Shown: positions 14,427 through 15,497 of the stretch, one piece after another | Layout: each line of letters starts with the position of its first letter | How positions within the stretch are numbered: position 1 is the first letter of the stretch | Program-made: the position numbers and the translations under genes | NCBI GenBank assembly: GCA_002386585.1 | Contig: DGIZ01000005.1 | Coordinates: 1-15,497, forward strand | DNA length: 15,497 nucleotides | DNA from: Brevundimonas sp. UBA4609 | Lineage (GTDB): Bacteria > Pseudomonadota > Alphaproteobacteria > Caulobacterales > Caulobacteraceae | Direction: 5' to 3' | Notes under the pieces: generated by a model | Databases searched by the model: none | The model's input: the letters and a program-made list of their open reading frames with translations, nothing else | What the model was told of the DNA's origin: nothing

Positions 14427-15061
14427 CGATACGCAGGAAGGCCCCGTTCCCCTGGCTGCTCGTCCTGACCTGGCTGGTGCTGCTGGGCGCGGCCGTCGGC
14501 GGCCTGTTGACGGGGGAGTTCAGCGTCACCTTCGTCGGCGCCGGGGCCTTCCTGCTGACGCTCGTCCCGTTCTGGCTGGCGCCGCGCGTCGGGCTGAATC
14601 TGCCGATCGGCTTCGTCACCGCCATCGCCGTCTTCCTGTGCGCCACCCTGTTCCTCGGCGAGCTGGGCGATTTCTACGAGCGTTACTGGTGGTGGGACGT
14701 GGTGTTGCACGGCGGCTCGGCCGTGGCCTTCGGCCTGGTCGGCGCCCTGCTGATGCTGATGCTGGTGCAGGGCAGCCAGCTGAAGGCCGCGCCCCTGACG
14801 GTGGCCTTCTTCGCCTTCTGCTTCGCCGTGACCATCGGCGCCCTGTGGGAGATCTGGGAGTTCACCCTGGACCAGGTGTTCGGCCTCAACACCCAGAAGT
14901 CCGGCCTGGTCGACACCATGTGGGACCTGATCGTCGACTCCATCGGTGCCCTGATCGGGGCGGGCGCCGGCTGGGCCTATCTGAAGGGGCGCGAAGGCGG
15001 GCCGCTGGTGCGGGCCATGCGCGCCTTCATCGACAGGAACCGGCGCCTGTTCGGCGGCTGA
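14423..15061 (+). CDS. DUF2238/YjdF-like membrane protein, 212 aa
   Basis: The product has about six hydrophobic helices and the DUF2238 signatures GELGDFYERYWWWDVVLHGGSA (79-100), ALWEIWEFTLDQVFGLNTQ (140-158) and GLVDTMWDLIVDSIGALIGA (161-180). The repeated acidic and aromatic residues inside helices are conserved in this family. The molecular function is unknown. The start codon overlaps the acyltransferase stop (ATGA), so the two are made together. The stop is 6 bp from the end of the convergent polyphosphate kinase gene. Confidence 0.85.
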   Translation: MTIRRKAPFPWLLVLTWLVLLGAAVGGLLTGEFSVTFVGAGAFLLTLVPFWLAPRVGLNLPIGFVTAIAVFLCATLFLGELGDFYERYWWWDVVLHGGSAVAFGLVGALLMLMLVQGSQLKAAPLTVAFFAFCFAVTIGALWEIWEFTLDQVFGLNTQKSGLVDTMWDLIVDSIGALIGAGAGWAYLKGREGGPLVRAMRAFIDRNRRLFGG

Positions 15062-15067
15062 CGACGC

Positions 15068-15497
15068 CTATTCCGCCAGCCGTCCTTGCGCCTCATCGCC
15101 GGGGAAGACCACGTCCGGGTCCGGTTCGCGGCACTCCAGGCCGGGCCGGTTCAGGCGGCGCAGGACGTGACGCAGGATGTTCAGCCGCGCCGTCTTCTTC
15201 TTGTCGGTCGCCACCACGGTCCAGGGCGCATAGTCGACATGGGTGCGCTTCAGCATTTCGTCGCGCGCCTTGGAATAGTCGCTCCAGCGCGCCTGGGCCT
15301 CGGCGTCCAGGGACGAGACCTTGAAGCGCTTCAGCGGGTGATCGACGCGCTCCTCCAGACGGCGGCCCTGTTCGTCGCGGCTGATGTCCAGCCACAGCTT
15401 GATCAGCAAGGTCCCGGACTGGGTCAGCATCCGCTCGAAATGCGGGGCGTCGTGCAGGAAGCGTTCGTATTGCGCGGGCGTGCAGAAGCCCATGACC
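15068..15497 (-). CDS. ppk2: Polyphosphate kinase 2 family protein, C-terminal half only
   Basis: The frame enters from beyond the right edge and ends at TAG 15068. About 142 residues are visible, starting at VMGFCTPAQYERFL, which in PPK2 proteins follows the Walker-type catalytic region, so ATP and polyphosphate sites lie outside the window. Visible PPK2 features are FERMLTQSGTLLIKLWLDIS, EERVDHPLKRFKVSSLD, RWSDYSKARDEML, YAPWTVVATDKKKTARLN and ILRHVLRRL. The ATG inside the visible part (15493) is internal Met, not the start. PPK2 enzymes transfer phosphate between polyphosphate and nucleoside di- or monophosphates; the subclass cannot be set from this part. Confidence 0.92.
   Translation of the reverse strand, partial: VMGFCTPAQYERFLHDAPHFERMLTQSGTLLIKLWLDISRDEQGRRLEERVDHPLKRFKVSSLDAEAQARWSDYSKARDEMLKRTHVDYAPWTVVATDKKKTARLNILRHVLRRLNRPGLECREPDPDVVFPGDEAQGRLAE

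Overview
This is a GC-rich chromosomal window with strong third-position GC bias, short intergenic gaps and several ATGA-type or tail-to-tail gene overlaps. The protein styles, the alphaproteobacterial ETF-beta methyltransferase-like protein and a local cluster of GANTC (CcrM) sites suggest an alphaproteobacterium, most likely Caulobacterales and close to Brevundimonas. That placement is an inference from protein style, not from a database match. I see no phage, transposon, CRISPR, tRNA or rRNA signal. The window reads as ordinary core or near-core chromosome.

Layout, left to right. Positions 1-1698 (minus strand) hold the 5' part of a single-pass membrane protein with a coiled coil and a sensor-like domain (cut by the left edge, TTG start at 537), a conserved protein of unknown function (629-1201) and a two-CBS-domain protein (1282-1698). 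Positions 1860-5693 (plus) hold a Kef-type cation/proton antiporter, nicotinate phosphoribosyltransferase 6 nt behind it, and an NAD(P)H-dependent FMN reductase. Positions 5700-6927 (minus) hold a secreted DUF4892-like protein followed, with a 14-nt overlap, by an ETF-beta lysine methyltransferase-like enzyme. Positions 7052-7656 (plus) are a two-gene module: a four-helix membrane protein translationally coupled to a 65-aa XRE-type repressor, with a perfect 18-bp inverted repeat over the likely -10 element. Positions 7780-8752 (plus) are an exported alpha/beta hydrolase broken by one apparent extra C. Positions 8715-10602 (minus) hold ubiA and a DUF3298-like lipoprotein. After these come a 71-aa DUF4287 protein and an MFS transporter (plus), a membrane-embedded LytTR regulator (minus), a divergent acyltransferase-3 protein coupled to a DUF2238/YjdF-like membrane protein (plus), and the C-terminal half of a PPK2-type polyphosphate kinase (minus, cut by the right edge).

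Functionally the window mixes redox and NAD metabolism (antiporter, pncB, flavoprotein, ETF methyltransferase, ubiquinone prenyltransferase), envelope functions (acyltransferase, lipoproteins, periplasmic proteins) and small regulatory modules. I found no clearly new multi-gene system. The most interesting items are: the GANTC-dense promoter of the leftmost gene; the membrane protein/XRE module with its palindromic operator; the LytTR / acyltransferase / DUF2238 cluster with only 12 bp between divergent start codons; a hairpin that could hide the ribosome-binding site of the 629-1201 gene; and the single-base frameshift separating the catalytic Ser from Asp and His in the hydrolase. No gene-free stretch exceeds 300 bases.
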